A program made the translations under genes and the position numbers. From contig JAHQIW010000364.1 in NCBI GenBank assembly GCA_019055375.1, positions 310,001 through 374,000 of the forward strand: a DNA stretch of 64,000 nt, given 5' to 3'. This document shows positions 23,621-33,890 of this stretch, one piece after another; position 1 is the stretch's first letter, and every line of letters starts with the position of its first letter. This DNA is from Parelaphostrongylus tenuis. Lineage: Eukaryota > Nematoda > Chromadorea > Rhabditida > Metastrongylidae. The notes beneath the pieces are model-generated. The model made no database searches and was not told the origin of the DNA. It saw nothing but the letters and a program-made list of their open reading frames with translations.

Positions 23621-23979
23621 AAGGAATCAAAATAGAGAGGGTTCAGCATATATTCAGAGTAAATCCTTATAGAGTCCTCGTTCAATAACTTCAAGAGTAC
23701 TTCTATGAGAAAGCGACCGTCTTTTCCCACTCAGCATTCTTGATTTTCATTCAAGTCCCTGATGTAGTTATGGGCAGCTGCAACCAGCCAAAGATGGTTT
23801 TATTGGAGTTATTAGGAGAGGGTGGAACCGGACAAAGTACAATAATTTGTCTTCAGACCAACCAACTGAAAAGAAGTGCATAGAACATCTCAATGAGCGC
23901 CCTGTCCAGTGACAAATGCTGCCTTGATGAATGATGTTCATAGTGCAATACAAGGTGGTAAAATTACTCATAGTTCTGA

Positions 23980-24295
23980 AGGGATAAAAGGTTAAAGGAT
24001 AAAGCTCTTGGTGTTGATCAATCCCTGAAGGATTGGTCATGCATAAGTCTTCAATTTATAACTTCAAGATTAGTGGCTGAATGCACATTTGGCCCTCACA
24101 AAGACTCGCGTTGGCCTCTCGCTCAACCAATCAATGCTGCTTATTCTCCCAGACAAGTCTACGACCAATCCGGTACCAATCTACCGATTCCGGAGGGATG
24201 GATGGTTTGATGAGCCATGAGCGCGAAATCAGGCCATCGACCTTGTGTACGACGCAGAACACCTACTGCCACTGTGCCACATGCTCTCTCGCTGA
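23980..24295 (-). repeat. tRNA-derived SINE, near complete (family A)
   Basis: Same block order as 23310-23620: GGTTAAAGGATAAAGCTCTT tail, GACTCGCGTTGGCCTC, 'CCAATCTACCGATTCCGGAG', GATGAGCCATGAGCGCG and the complementary head CACTGTGCCACATGC. It lies only 360 bases from the preceding copy in the same orientation. Confidence 0.7.
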
Positions 24296-24525
24296 AAGGA
24301 TAGAACAATTTCTGTATTCTGTAAAGGTTCCAACTCCTTAAATACACTTATAGTGGGAAATTGGGGAGGGTTCTGTGGCATCGCATGCAAAGTGCGCGCT
24401 ATTTTTTGGAAAACTCTCCATTCGCCTGTAGCTTATAATCACAATGATGATTTTGAGGTGTATGTTACGAACAAAATTGGGAGATTTACCTCGTAATTTT
24501 TCATTTGTAATTTAACGATACTATA

Positions 24526-24590
24526 TTGATTATTGATTATTGACTATTATTGACCATTATTGATTATTATTATTATTATTATTCGTAACA
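24526..24590. repeat. TTA/TTATTGA-type low-complexity repeat
   Basis: Imperfect repeats of ATTGATTATTGAC followed by (ATT)n. Simple-sequence tract. Confidence 0.8.
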
Positions 24591-24599
24591 ATGAATAGA

Positions 24600-25900
24600 G
24601 GTGATTGCTCTTGTTATAGGAAATGAATGATAAGAGTGAGGGAAACGTGGATAAATATAAATAAGCAAACATAAAAAATCGTTCTATACGAATCCGAAAT
24701 ATGATTTCTCATAAGCATCTGGGTTTCCCTTTCAAAAATATGCTGTTTGGAAAAAAGAATTGGTAGGACTTCCAGGTTGCGGCGATGAAACGATATTCAT
24801 ATAGAGTGTAAATGAATTTATAAAAAGTTTTCACCTATAACACAATTGAGCATAGTCTCTTTAACAACTTTATAAATGCATCAACTCCTGCAGTTCACTA
24901 CTTTTGAAAGAATTTCTTCAATTTATCGCTGAAATCGCATTGCATCACAATGTGCAATGCACTTTGAAGAACATTTCATTGTTTTATGATTGTTTTGACA
25001 TGTTCCAACCAAATATAGTCTTATTGAAGTCTCCTTTACTTATATTTCACAATTCTTCAGTTACTACGATCAAACTTTCTTTAGTGACGATAGGAATCCG
25101 AATTTGATTGGGAAACTACCACATTGTCATCTTAACGAGCCGCACTCGCCGCGCGCCGTGCACAAAATCGACGTAGAACCCAGCAGTTAAATTGACATCT
25201 AGAACGCAAATGACCGAAATAACTCACTACGCTTCATATAGACAACCTTCTTATTAGAAAACCAAAGTAAGCTCTTGAGTGCATAGAAAGTTCAAAAAAA
25301 TTCTACATATTTCAAGCCTTTTTGGAAGGGGAAAAGTTTGTTCACCTCATTTCTTCTGGAATGTGAGGCTGCCATGTATTGAACTGACTTGTATTTATTC
25401 CAAAGTTCGTCGGTTGTTGTGGCACACCTTTTTCTTTTATTTGTGAAAACGCCTGGTAATATTAGATTTCTATACAGAAACTGAGTGAAATAGCCGAGTT
25501 CCAAAGCGAACCGAGGTAAGCGGCATAAGCTTTTTAATCTCATTGACTCATCACAGAAGTTAGCACACTTCTCAACTTCTCGACTTCAGTTAGAATAGTT
25601 CTCAAATACGTCCGGAGTTCCAGTATCACCTCGGGAAATAGTTTTATCATTTGATAGGAGCGAACAGATGGCTAAACTACTATACATCAAGACTTGCGTT
25701 TCTCTGTTCCTCTATACATCTATTTCGGGCAATGCAATTCATCACTACTCTGCAGGTTTCGAGTTTGCAAATTGTGATGGTTGAAGAATAAACCCTGTCA
25801 TCTCCCGCTCACCGCACTAACCTAAACATTCCTTCCGGTGGCATATTCAAGCCAGACTTGCCCTTTGGATAGAGACACACAGCTAATGCATCGCTGAGAT
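24600..25900. other. Unassigned AT-rich sequence
   Basis: No supported gene or repeat. Short open frames at 24904-25107 (plus) and 25292-25543 (minus) lack both splice signals and family likeness. Confidence 0.25.
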
Positions 25901-25904
25901 TTTG

Positions 25905-26465
25905 TTAGTCATTGGATGGGCCGTGTTCTCTTTCATAGGGAATTTTAAGCATCGTTGTGTGTTCAATTTTTTCAGGTTTATGATCTATATGGAAATAATT
26001 GCTGTGGATTAATGAGAGATCTAGATGAGTGAACCAGGTTTTTTTTTGCAGACAAGCCACTGTTTCTCTTCCTGATAAAATTCTTCTCAACTCTCTTATG
26101 ACAGGACCAAGTATTGGAGCCAATCGCTTCCTGCTCAAAGAGTTAAGCTCTCGATAAATCTTTCTTTCTTCCGAAAAGTGGTGCACTATTGAGTCAATGA
26201 ATAAATAAGTAGTATAACAAATGTTGTTCTTCTTGATTAACACTGACTGTTGGCAAGCGAAAAATGTTACTTTCATCTCGTGTCTACCGTGATCGAAAAT
26301 GGCTTGTGATTTCACGGTTTCAGAGAGTTGTGTGTCTATGGCGATGAACAAGGAAAGACTCACAAATATAAAGTAATTCACAACTCGCCAATTTGTAGTT
26401 TCACTGCAACGCCTCCACCATAAAACATATTTTTTTATGACCACTAACACTTTTGTACTGACCAT
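25905..26465 (-). CDS. Unrecognised 186-codon open frame, may be spurious
   Basis: This is the longest uninterrupted frame in the window. The protein starts MVSTKVLVVIKKYVLWWRR, has one hydrophobic segment (about residues 30-45, VVNYFIFVSLSLFIAI) and no motif I recognise. In 64 kb of AT-rich DNA one frame of this length could arise by chance, and a single-exon gene would be unusual beside the intron-rich genes here. No repeat signature was seen in it. Treat as hypothetical. Confidence 0.2.
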   Translation of the reverse strand: MVSTKVLVVIKKYVLWWRRCSETTNWRVVNYFIFVSLSLFIAIDTQLSETVKSQAIFDHGRHEMKVTFFACQQSVLIKKNNICYTTYLFIDSIVHHFSEERKIYRELNSLSRKRLAPILGPVIRELRRILSGRETVACLQKKTWFTHLDLSLIHSNYFHIDHKPEKIEHTTMLKIPYEREHGPSND

Positions 26466-27647
26466 AAAGTCGAAGAACGATTGAACCGTGACAGCTTTAA
26501 TCCACAGCGCCGTCGTCCGATGAATTTACTTGCTCAGTCTCCATAAAGAACAGGTGTTAAGATTCACCTAAGGTACCGTTTTCTTCCCGCAAAGGAATCG
26601 ATATGAAATCAACGGAAGACCACTTTCTTCACGTTATAGCCGTTTGCTTTTGCACTGATCTATCAATTATTTTCATTATTCTGTAAAGGTATTGGTGTTA
26701 GAGGTCATTTCGTGATGACCTTCGTTGAGACTCATCGCTATATTCACATATCCTATATCATATAAATAGTTTCTGTGAGTCTAACGGGAACAGTTCGTGA
26801 ATCATAGCAGACTCAGATTGGTCATGTTTTGTTTCTTGTAGATGGCTTGTGAGGGCATGCCATATGAACTATCGTAATCTTTCCAAACATTTGCACATTA
26901 TGTTTGGTAAAGCTTGATATAAAGGATGAAGTATGTTTGCGTGGTTCACGTGCTGTCAAATCAACGGTAACACATACTCGTTATTGAAGCTAGCACCATT
27001 CAACGATTACTATAGCTATCACCATTACAAGTAAAAAAGGAAAATCATTCAAATGAGGCAAATAACTAACTTGAAAATGATCATTTAATTCTTTCTTCTT
27101 TACTTCACGCCGTGGTCGTTCATTCTGATGATAATGGTGTGCATGTAAAGCTGAACAAGAAGGTATAGAGCCTCTTTTGAGGAATTTCCCTAAATGCAGT
27201 GTTCTTGAAAGGAACATGAAGTGTCATGTGAGGGCTGAAGCAAGTGAATCGTGCAACAAAATCGACGTTGATTTATCGAGAAGGTATAGTAACTTCTTTG
27301 AAGATCACAATGCAATTTCACTCATATTAGCATGCGTGATTTATTTTTCGAAGACAGTTTGTGATCTCAACCACGGCTTCAGTACAACAGGGGTTGAATA
27401 CCGATTGTGCTTCCTAAATCAAACCAGTTAACGTTTTATTGTTGAGAGCCACACAACAGGTTGACCCGATCAAGACGGCGCGCAGTTTTTCCTTTCTATC
27501 TTATTCGTAGACGAACGTCACTTCTAGTATGACGGCTTTCTGGCAGTAAAAAATAAAATCCGATATCCAGAAGAATTGAGGAGTTGTGAGTAGAAAATAA
27601 TTGTGGAAAAGAGTTTACTCTATAGTTCCATGGATGTGGATGATATG

Positions 27648-28035
27648 TATGCTGTTGTGTACACCTCTATTTAGTTATGCACACAAACCGTTATTATTAT
27701 TTTACTGTGCAGATGCACCATTTCTGAAATTCGATCCGCTGTTGTCGCAATCACCACCGCAAAGGTCTTTGAGCACTTCACAAGGTGCTCCCACTAGATC
27801 TCGAAAAGTTCTTCTCTATTAATGCCGTAGGACACTTGTCATGCCAAATCTTTCTACAATCTCGCGGATGGCCGAGCATAGACGTTTCCACATGGGAATG
27901 TTAGTAGAGACGATAGAACCAGGACTTTGCTTCTTGATACCTGTATCACTGACCATTCGTCCGCCACCCCTACTGTCATCAAAAATACATACACCTTGCT
28001 GCCAGCATATGGAATGGTCTCACTGTACATTTTGA
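27648..28035 (+). pseudogene. Possible stomatin-like relic
   Basis: The frame from 27841 contains RRFHMGMLVETIEPGLCFLI and PV. This resembles the start of the band-7/stomatin-like domain, where a GRF/GKF motif is followed by an L-EPGL..LIP motif, as in STOML2/STL-1. Upstream, a different frame (STSQGAPTRSRK) could be the matching leader region. After LIPV the likeness is lost and a frame change is required, so this would be a short decayed copy. The evidence is one motif only. Confidence 0.25.
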
Positions 28036-28544
28036 ATCCATTTCGGTACTTTTTATATCCACAAATTCCTTCAAAAAAGTCTGAAGCCCGTTAAAAGCAA
28101 AGTTCGCAGTATACATTGCATTCAATCTTTTGATCCACTTCTCAGAGGAGCAGTATAGTGCGCACTATGTCTCGAATGTGTAAAAACATGGCTGATGGAA
28201 AGGCAAAGGCAGAGCCTTGATGCTGTCCTGAGAGCGCGCGTTTTATTAAAAGGTATAAGTCGCGATTCGGATGTATAACACAAAAGTATCACATTCAAAG
28301 TTTTAGAACGCACTTTTGTTTTCTCGACTGATCAGAATTCGCAGCATCCTCAATGTGCAAAATTCAGAGCACTTGTAATATAGAAATCTAATGATTAGAT
28401 TTTCTCCTTCATTCAATACACTAATTTTTCACCAACAAGTTCCATAGGCGAAGAAAAAAGTGGTAGAATCTGACGTGAAACACTAGCTAGTAAGCATTTA
28501 TCGTGTTTATATGTTTATTATAAACATTTACCCTGTTACTTATG

Positions 28545-29100
28545 TTAAGAACATCGAAGATGTAGTGGAGAGGACAACAAACATCCGACTCTGTGCCCAC
28601 CTTTTCGACTCGACGGTTATCCCTGCCCTAACGTATGCAGCAGAAACCTGGTCGCTATGTAAGTAGGATAAAAGATCACTTGGCGTTATTGAACGCGCAA
28701 TCGTGAAGTGGATGCTAGGAGTATCGCGAATCTCGCAAAAGAAAGTATCCGAAGTTCCAACCTACGTCAACGACTGAAAATCAGAGACGCCGTTCTACAC
28801 GCCAGGATATCGAAAATAAGGTGGGCCGGGCACGTGATGCGCTTCAACGACAACCGATGGACGAGAGCCGTTGCCGACTGGATTTCTCGGGACATCAATC
28901 GCTCTATAGGAAGGCTACCGACCCATTGGCCCGATTTCTTCACGAAAGATATAGAAGAAAAATATGATGATCAGTGAATCCCCAGAGCGAGGAAGGCCCA
29001 GTGGGCTACTCTTACACGCGATAGGGAAAAATGGAAGTGTTGCTGGTACCCGCTCGAGTCACTCGACGATCAACGAGACAACAGGTGACGGGTGACGTTA
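28545..29100 (+). pseudogene. 3' part of an RTE retrotransposon
   Basis: Reads through the C-terminal third of a hookworm-type RTE polyprotein: CAHLFDSTVIPALTYAAETW, a stop, then IERAIVKWMLGVSRISQ. After a frame change come 'ARISKIRWAGHVMRFNDNRW' and RLPTHWPDFFTKDIEEKYDD. The 3' untranslated end (AAAATGGAAGTGTTGCTGGT, CACTCGACGATCAACGAGAC) is shared with 14020-14345. A short tandem duplication (GGTGACGTTWATACAAAATG) marks the end. Reverse transcriptase motifs are absent; inactive. Confidence 0.75.
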
Positions 29101-30835
29101 ATACAAAATGATGTTGAATGTGACAGGTGACGTTTATACAAAATGATGTTGAATGAAGTGCAAAATTCTGACGTCAGACGGGAATTCAGTGCATTTTATC
29201 CTTTTCGTATTAATCAATCACACTACGAAGCGCGTTTTACCACTATCTTTCTACGCTACAACGCATCGAAACAGGCGTTGACCGTGCATTTGGTTAACAC
29301 ACGCCCCAGAAAGGGTGAAATGCGGCTTTGCTACTCGTCTAACGTCAAAGTTTTGCCCATCACCCAGCATCATTGCGCATGTTTGTAATATCATATCGCC
29401 GTTGAAAGCGGTCAAATGAAAGAAAAATTCTTGTTTGTTACGTTTGTTCCAGTTTTCTAATTTTGTCGTAATGTATTAAATCAGAGGTGTGGGGTGGAGT
29501 AGTTAGTGAAGCAGTATATCAAGGAGCAAGGTGATAAGCAAGGTGCTGGATTGATCCCCTCTTTAACACTTTCTCACAATGAATTAATGAACTTTTGAGG
29601 AAGTGCCCTAGCTCTGCAATCTTCAGGATTCCAGGCAGAATCGTCCTAACCAGCGTTTTTCAACAATGATAGAGAAGACAAAATTTTCAAGCAGCAGGCG
29701 AAACAGCATATGGGGTATTAGAAGATTATTGTGGAGGACGAATTCGAGGAAACAAATCGAATGCAAGAGTGCTGGGACTTGTGGAGTAGTTTGTGATGAC
29801 GGGTCGTCTAAAATTAATGTCACTGATGTACTAAATCTACCAATGGATGAGATTTATCAATAGAGTTAAGCATTTCTAAGAGATATTTAGTGAGATAGTG
29901 GCTAATCGCTTCCCTCAAGGACTGATAACTATCTTAGGTGAGAGGACTTCAAAGGATCTGATATTACAAATTCTAGGGGAAGAGACTTCTTCAAATGGGG
30001 ATGTGAGCAAAGTTCAGCTGACAACTAGGCCGGTTTCATGGCGAGTCTGCCTGGATCTCCACGGTTATATTTTTGATAGGAGCAAAAAAAAATCAAAACT
30101 GTTCATGCTCAAGAAGTGCCACCATGTAGTCTCAAAGAGCGGAATCCATTGGGTAAGTGTGACCTGCGCCAGAGACGACTGATGATTTTAAATTTCCACG
30201 AAACTGTATTGCGACATACGTCATCACCACTAGTCAAAAACTAATATATTGGTGATAATTCTAAAAAAAATGAAGACAAATGTAGCTAATTTACGGAACA
30301 TCCCACTTTTTCTGGAGTGTTTGATAGTAATCGGTGTTAGTACTATATACAGATTCAGTCCTTACGTCTCATCGCGACTTCTCTCAGCTTTATTTCGGCT
30401 TCTTGTCTTGCTCTGCTTTCTTTGTCATATTTCTCTCGCAACATATCACATTTATTTCGTATTGTCCGTCTGTATTGCTAGAAAAACTTGGAAGATTATC
30501 GAATCGCGATTTAACGCTCACTGTGCACTGACTTGAACGTCCCTACTAAAAAGAGTGTGATAAAGGCTATATATGCCACCATAAACGGTGTTACAGAATA
30601 ATGAGCTCGCATCGTGTAGACTCTGTAGACACTCTGTTTGCTTGTTCTTCATAGCTAAGCTCACCATGAGGTGAAATATGTTTTAACTTCACATCCAGAG
30701 AAGCTAAGTGACCGTGAATAACTTTAAATCTTAGGTAAGAGTAAACCCGCCGGCATGTGCTTGCTCAGGCTAAACCCTTTGGAGTTTGATTGCTGACAGA
30801 TTTAATGCTTTATATCGCAGAACGAGTGATAGCAG
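29101..30835. other. Unassigned sequence
   Basis: No supported gene. Frames at 29666-29863, 29898-30182 and 30249-30536 are open, the last with hydrophobic stretches, but I found no splice pattern or family match to promote any of them. Confidence 0.25.
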
Positions 30836-30837
30836 AG

Positions 30838-30925
30838 CAATGACCTCAGCAGTGTAGTGGTAGCACGATCTTGCGGTATGGGTATAACACAGGTTATTCC
30901 CGCCTGAGATTCAAAGCTTTGCATA
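30838..30925 (+). repeat. tRNA-like relic (family B head)
   Basis: GACCTCAGCAGTGTAGTGG followed by TAGCACG, a decayed B box (ACAGGTTATTCCCGCC) and TGAGAT. Matches the family B unit GCCTCGGTGGTGTAGTGG ... GGTTCGATTCCCGCC with several changes; no inverted partner seen nearby. Confidence 0.5.
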
Positions 30926-31204
30926 TCACTCAACAGCCTTGGATGCATAGTTGAGATATTATATCATTACTACGGAAGGGACAAAGGAATTTTTTGAAGA
31001 TGTTAGTGTGAACTTGAAAAATGCTTTGCCTTAGCATTTTACGTATTGGAAATAATGTGCATTGTTTCAAATGGCGTTCATGGTCAGAACTTTCTTATAC
31101 GCCTTCAACAATGTGCGTATCAGATTTGTCTAAGTTCCAATGAGTGCTTTCCTCTACGAAAATATCTATTAACAGATTAAAGGGACCTTGTCTAGATCCC
31201 TATA

Positions 31205-31262
31205 ACTCTTGATTTGCTTGGCGACGCATGGTTAAAAGTCGGGGTCGCGATCCATTGAAGGT
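31205..31262 (+). mobile_element. Fragment of a second Merlin copy
   Basis: TTTGCTTGGCGACGCATGG and GGGGTCGCGATCCATTGAAG repeat, in direct orientation, the 3' coding part of the Merlin element at 32244-32294. It stops just before the left terminal repeat of the main copy, so two copies appear to abut. Confidence 0.6.
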
Positions 31263-31263
31263 T

Positions 31264-32401
31264 ATGCTGTTGTCAAATGTCTTTATTCTTACTGTCTGAA
31301 CGTATAAGCCAAAATCAATACCAATTAGGCTTTTTTCTCCAGCGGCATGATTATCGCCATCGGTTTCTCTGCACACTCCACCAAACACTCACTGCTGGGG
31401 AAGGATACGGCAGATGTGGTTCTTGCGCCTACAGAACAGAAGTAACAAGATACTGCTACTGGATTTGATGAACAGAATCCGAGACGAAGAAACCGCCTTC
31501 GCTTTCCTGCAGAGCTGTGGAGTGGTGCATAACTCGATCCGTCAGTGGCCACGAAAATAAGGTAAGTTTCGGGGAGAATCCTCGTTGGCTATGCAACAAG
31601 GCCAAATGTCGTACGAACAAGGGACTCCAGATGGGCACTTTCTTTCAAAACTCTAACGTGGAGTTCCACGTGGCAGTCACCTTCGTCTATTTGTTGGCAT
31701 ACGAGAAGACTACCTCTGAGTTTTGGCACACGTGAGTTGGCCATCGTCGCCCAGACCGTGGTCGACTGATCCAACTTCGTGAAAGACATTTGCGCGGATA
31801 GCGTCATCAAGTACGGATCGGTCGTCGTCGGTGGCGAAGGGCTGACTGCGGAAATGGACGAGACCTTCTTCTCTAGGCGCAAGAACCACGTCGGCCGTGT
31901 CCTTGTTCAGCCATGGGTGCAAGGTGGAGTGTGCAGAGAAACGGAGAAGTGTTCTTGGAAAAGGTTCCTGGTCGCACGGCTCACACGCTTCTAAAGGTCA
32001 TCAATCGCCGCATCACACCCGGAACGATCATCATACCGGATAGTTGGAAAGCGTACAACCTGATTCAGAACCAGGAGGACAAGGACTATGAGCATCTCCG
32101 CGTCAACCGCCGCCACTACTTCGTCGACCCAGAGATCGGTGCTCATACTAAGGCGATCGAAAGCAAATGGAATCAAGCCAAACGACGCAACAAGCGGCAG
32201 TATGAGAAGAGCCGCATTCTCCTCAACACTTATCTGGCAGATTTTGCTTGGCGACACATGGTCAAAAGTTGGGGTCGCAATCCATTCGAGGCACTTCTCG
32301 AGGGCACGGCGATGCTCATACACCAGAAAGCAGAGCCTAACTGATATTGATTTTGACTTATACGTTTAGATAGCAAGAATAAAGACATTTGACAATAGCA
32401 T
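31264..32401 (+). mobile_element. Merlin DNA transposon, near complete but frameshifted
   Basis: Terminal inverted repeats of roughly 55-60 bases: ATGCTGTTGTCAAATGTCTT at 31264 against AAGACATTTGACAATAGCAT ending at 32401, with high identity further in (CGTATAAG, CAAAATCAATA). The interior encodes an ISXO2/IS1016-like DDE transposase, the Merlin superfamily. A long 3' target-site duplication was not evident by eye. About 1.14 kb, close to the usual size of Merlin elements. Confidence 0.8.
31800..32344 (+). pseudogene. Merlin (ISXO2-like) transposase, frameshifted
   Basis: Plus-strand fragments follow the catalytic region of ISXO2-like transposases: LTAEMDETFFSRRKNHVGRV (first Asp of the DDE triad, family vE.DEt.f..rK...GR), then after one frame change near 31910 a long frame from 31913 with ITPGTIIIPDSWKAY (second Asp), HTKAIESKWNQAKRR (Glu region) and FAWRHMVKSWGRNPFEALL at the end. 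The N-terminal part (31340-31800) is broken by stops and frame changes. Acts in the nucleus by cut-and-paste transposition in intact relatives; this copy should be inactive unless corrected elsewhere. Confidence 0.75.
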
Positions 32402-32756
32402 TAGCTGATTTTCATAATAAAATATATTTGAAAATGGTGTAGGATTCCAGAAGAGATCCGATTTAAGCAATGAAGAAAAACGAACCCATCGTAGAAGTAT
32501 GATTGCCGAACAACAGAAAATTAATAATAGGACAGTAAAGATAAAAAGCACAATGATGAGCCAGAGTAGAGTATTAGTTGGTATACAACAACCTGGAATA
32601 GCAATAACATTTTTGACTCTTCCCTCATAAAGTTTCGTCAAAGCACTGGGAAGCAATCTACTGTGATGATTTAGCAAAATAATCACTTAATTTGCCTGAT
32701 AATCATTATTTGAGCCACGCATGTAAGTGGTCTGTCAATGAGGGCTGACTTATAGA

Positions 32757-32799
32757 GCCCGATAAACGTGTTTCGATCTTACGATCTCGTCAGTCGGGC
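32757..32799 (-). ncRNA. Hammerhead ribozyme-like motif
   Basis: Minus strand: GCCCGA (32799-32794), CUGACGA (32793-32787), stem II GAUC/GAUC with GUAA tetraloop, GAAA (32774-32771), then helix III ACA-CG-UUU with one C.U mismatch, cleavage triplet UUA (expected scission after the base at 32763), and UCGGGC closing helix I with six Watson-Crick pairs. All core bases intact. Confidence 0.65.
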
Positions 32800-33098
32800 A
32801 GTTAGCCTTTCTCGTTTTTTGCTAATCTCTGTGGGAGCTCCACTCCCCACACTAAGAGTTAGCAACGACGAACGTTTTACACTCTATGTCCAGTGAAAAT
32901 CTCACCAAACATTGCGTGTTGTACACTCGATTGCTCTTGGCTGGTATATTCGATAAATAATAACTTTTATTTCAAGTGTTTTCTTAAGACCACTGCTCGA
33001 ATTTCAATATGCCTGATATTTTATTATTTGAGCCACTAACTCTTAGTGTGGGGACTGGAGCTCCCACAGAAACTAGCAAAAGACGAGAAAGGGTAACT

Positions 33099-33141
33099 GC
33101 CCGACTGACGAGATCGCAAGATCAAAACACGTGTATCGTGC
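33099..33141 (+). ncRNA. Hammerhead-like motif with one core change
   Basis: GCCCGA, CUGACGA (33105-33111), stem II GAUC/GAUC with GCAA tetraloop, then AAAA instead of GAAA at 33124-33127, helix III ACA-CG-UGU and A before UCGUGC. Helix III is better than in the opposed copy but the G12-to-A change should abolish or greatly reduce cleavage. Confidence 0.55.
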
Positions 33142-33796
33142 TCCATAAGTCAGCCCTCATTGACAGACCACTGACATGTGTGGCTCAAATAATTATTATC
33201 ACGTATATTGAAATTTGAGCGGTGGACTTAAGAAAACACTCGAGACGAAAGTTACTAATCACTTAATTTGTTAATAGCAAGTCAGAACAAACCGTGAGTG
33301 AAAAAACTCAAGGCATATTTTTCCGGTGATGACCATTCTGAAAAATCAGAAGTTTCAGAAATGATCTAAATGACCCTTTATCGCAAGAGAAAATAGAGTA
33401 AACACCTACCATAGGGAACAATTTGTGATACGTTCCCTTGTGAAACCATCAGCGGAAATTATGTCTGAAAAGCTATAGTTTTTGTTTAGAAAAAGCTATT
33501 GTTCTCATGAGAGCTAAATTTCAGTGTTCATTTAGGTAAAATACTGGATTTCGACATCACTGATTTCCAAATGTAAAATTTCATTTGCTTCAACAAACGT
33601 GGGGAGGTGAATTTATGGTTATGATTCACATGAAATGTTCTAGTCCCAGAAGAATTTTGTTAAGTCATCAATTTTCAAAAGGCGTTCACTTCCTCTCATG
33701 TACTTCGTTGATATTAAACTCCGCCATTGTTGACTTAGTACAGCAACGGGTGTCCTATCATCTATGCAGATATTCACAACCAATAATTCAATATGA

Positions 33797-33890
33797 AAGA
33801 GACGGTGGCCCAGTGGTTAGTGACGCTAGGCGATAGGTTAGTCCCACTCTCCAGGATTCGATAAACGAATGCAGGGCTATAACTGTCAAA
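33797..33890 (+). repeat. tRNA-like SINE head
   Basis: GGTGGCCCAGTGGTTAGTGAC is a good A box and GGATTCGATAAACG a weak B box about 45 bases later. No second copy of the following sequence was recognised in the window. Confidence 0.4.

Larger units (their letters stand above)
32690..33243. mobile_element. Fold-back repeat with two opposed hammerhead motifs (family H3)
   Basis: Long inverted arms: ACTGGGTC-free left arm from about 32709 (TTGAGCCACGCATGTAAGTGG, GTCAATGAGGGCTGACTTAT) is mirrored at 33143-33189. The inner parts (GGGAGCTCCACTCCCCACAC, AAGAGTTAG) are mirrored at 33037-33069. A third block (TTTTCTTAAGACCACTGCTC) at 32980-33000 is mirrored at 33220-33237. Each arm carries a hammerhead-like core. 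Confidence 0.7.

Noticed and set aside
24081..24347. 86- and 62-codon open frames
   Set aside because: They lie in a family A SINE, on both strands.
29476..29570. tRNA-like SINE head
   Set aside because: GTGGAGTAGTTAGTGAAGC resembles an A box, but no B box or repeated body follows.
30249..30536. Hydrophobic 95-codon frame as a membrane protein
   Set aside because: Hydrophobicity follows from T-rich DNA; a second frame is open over the same bases and no splice or family support exists.
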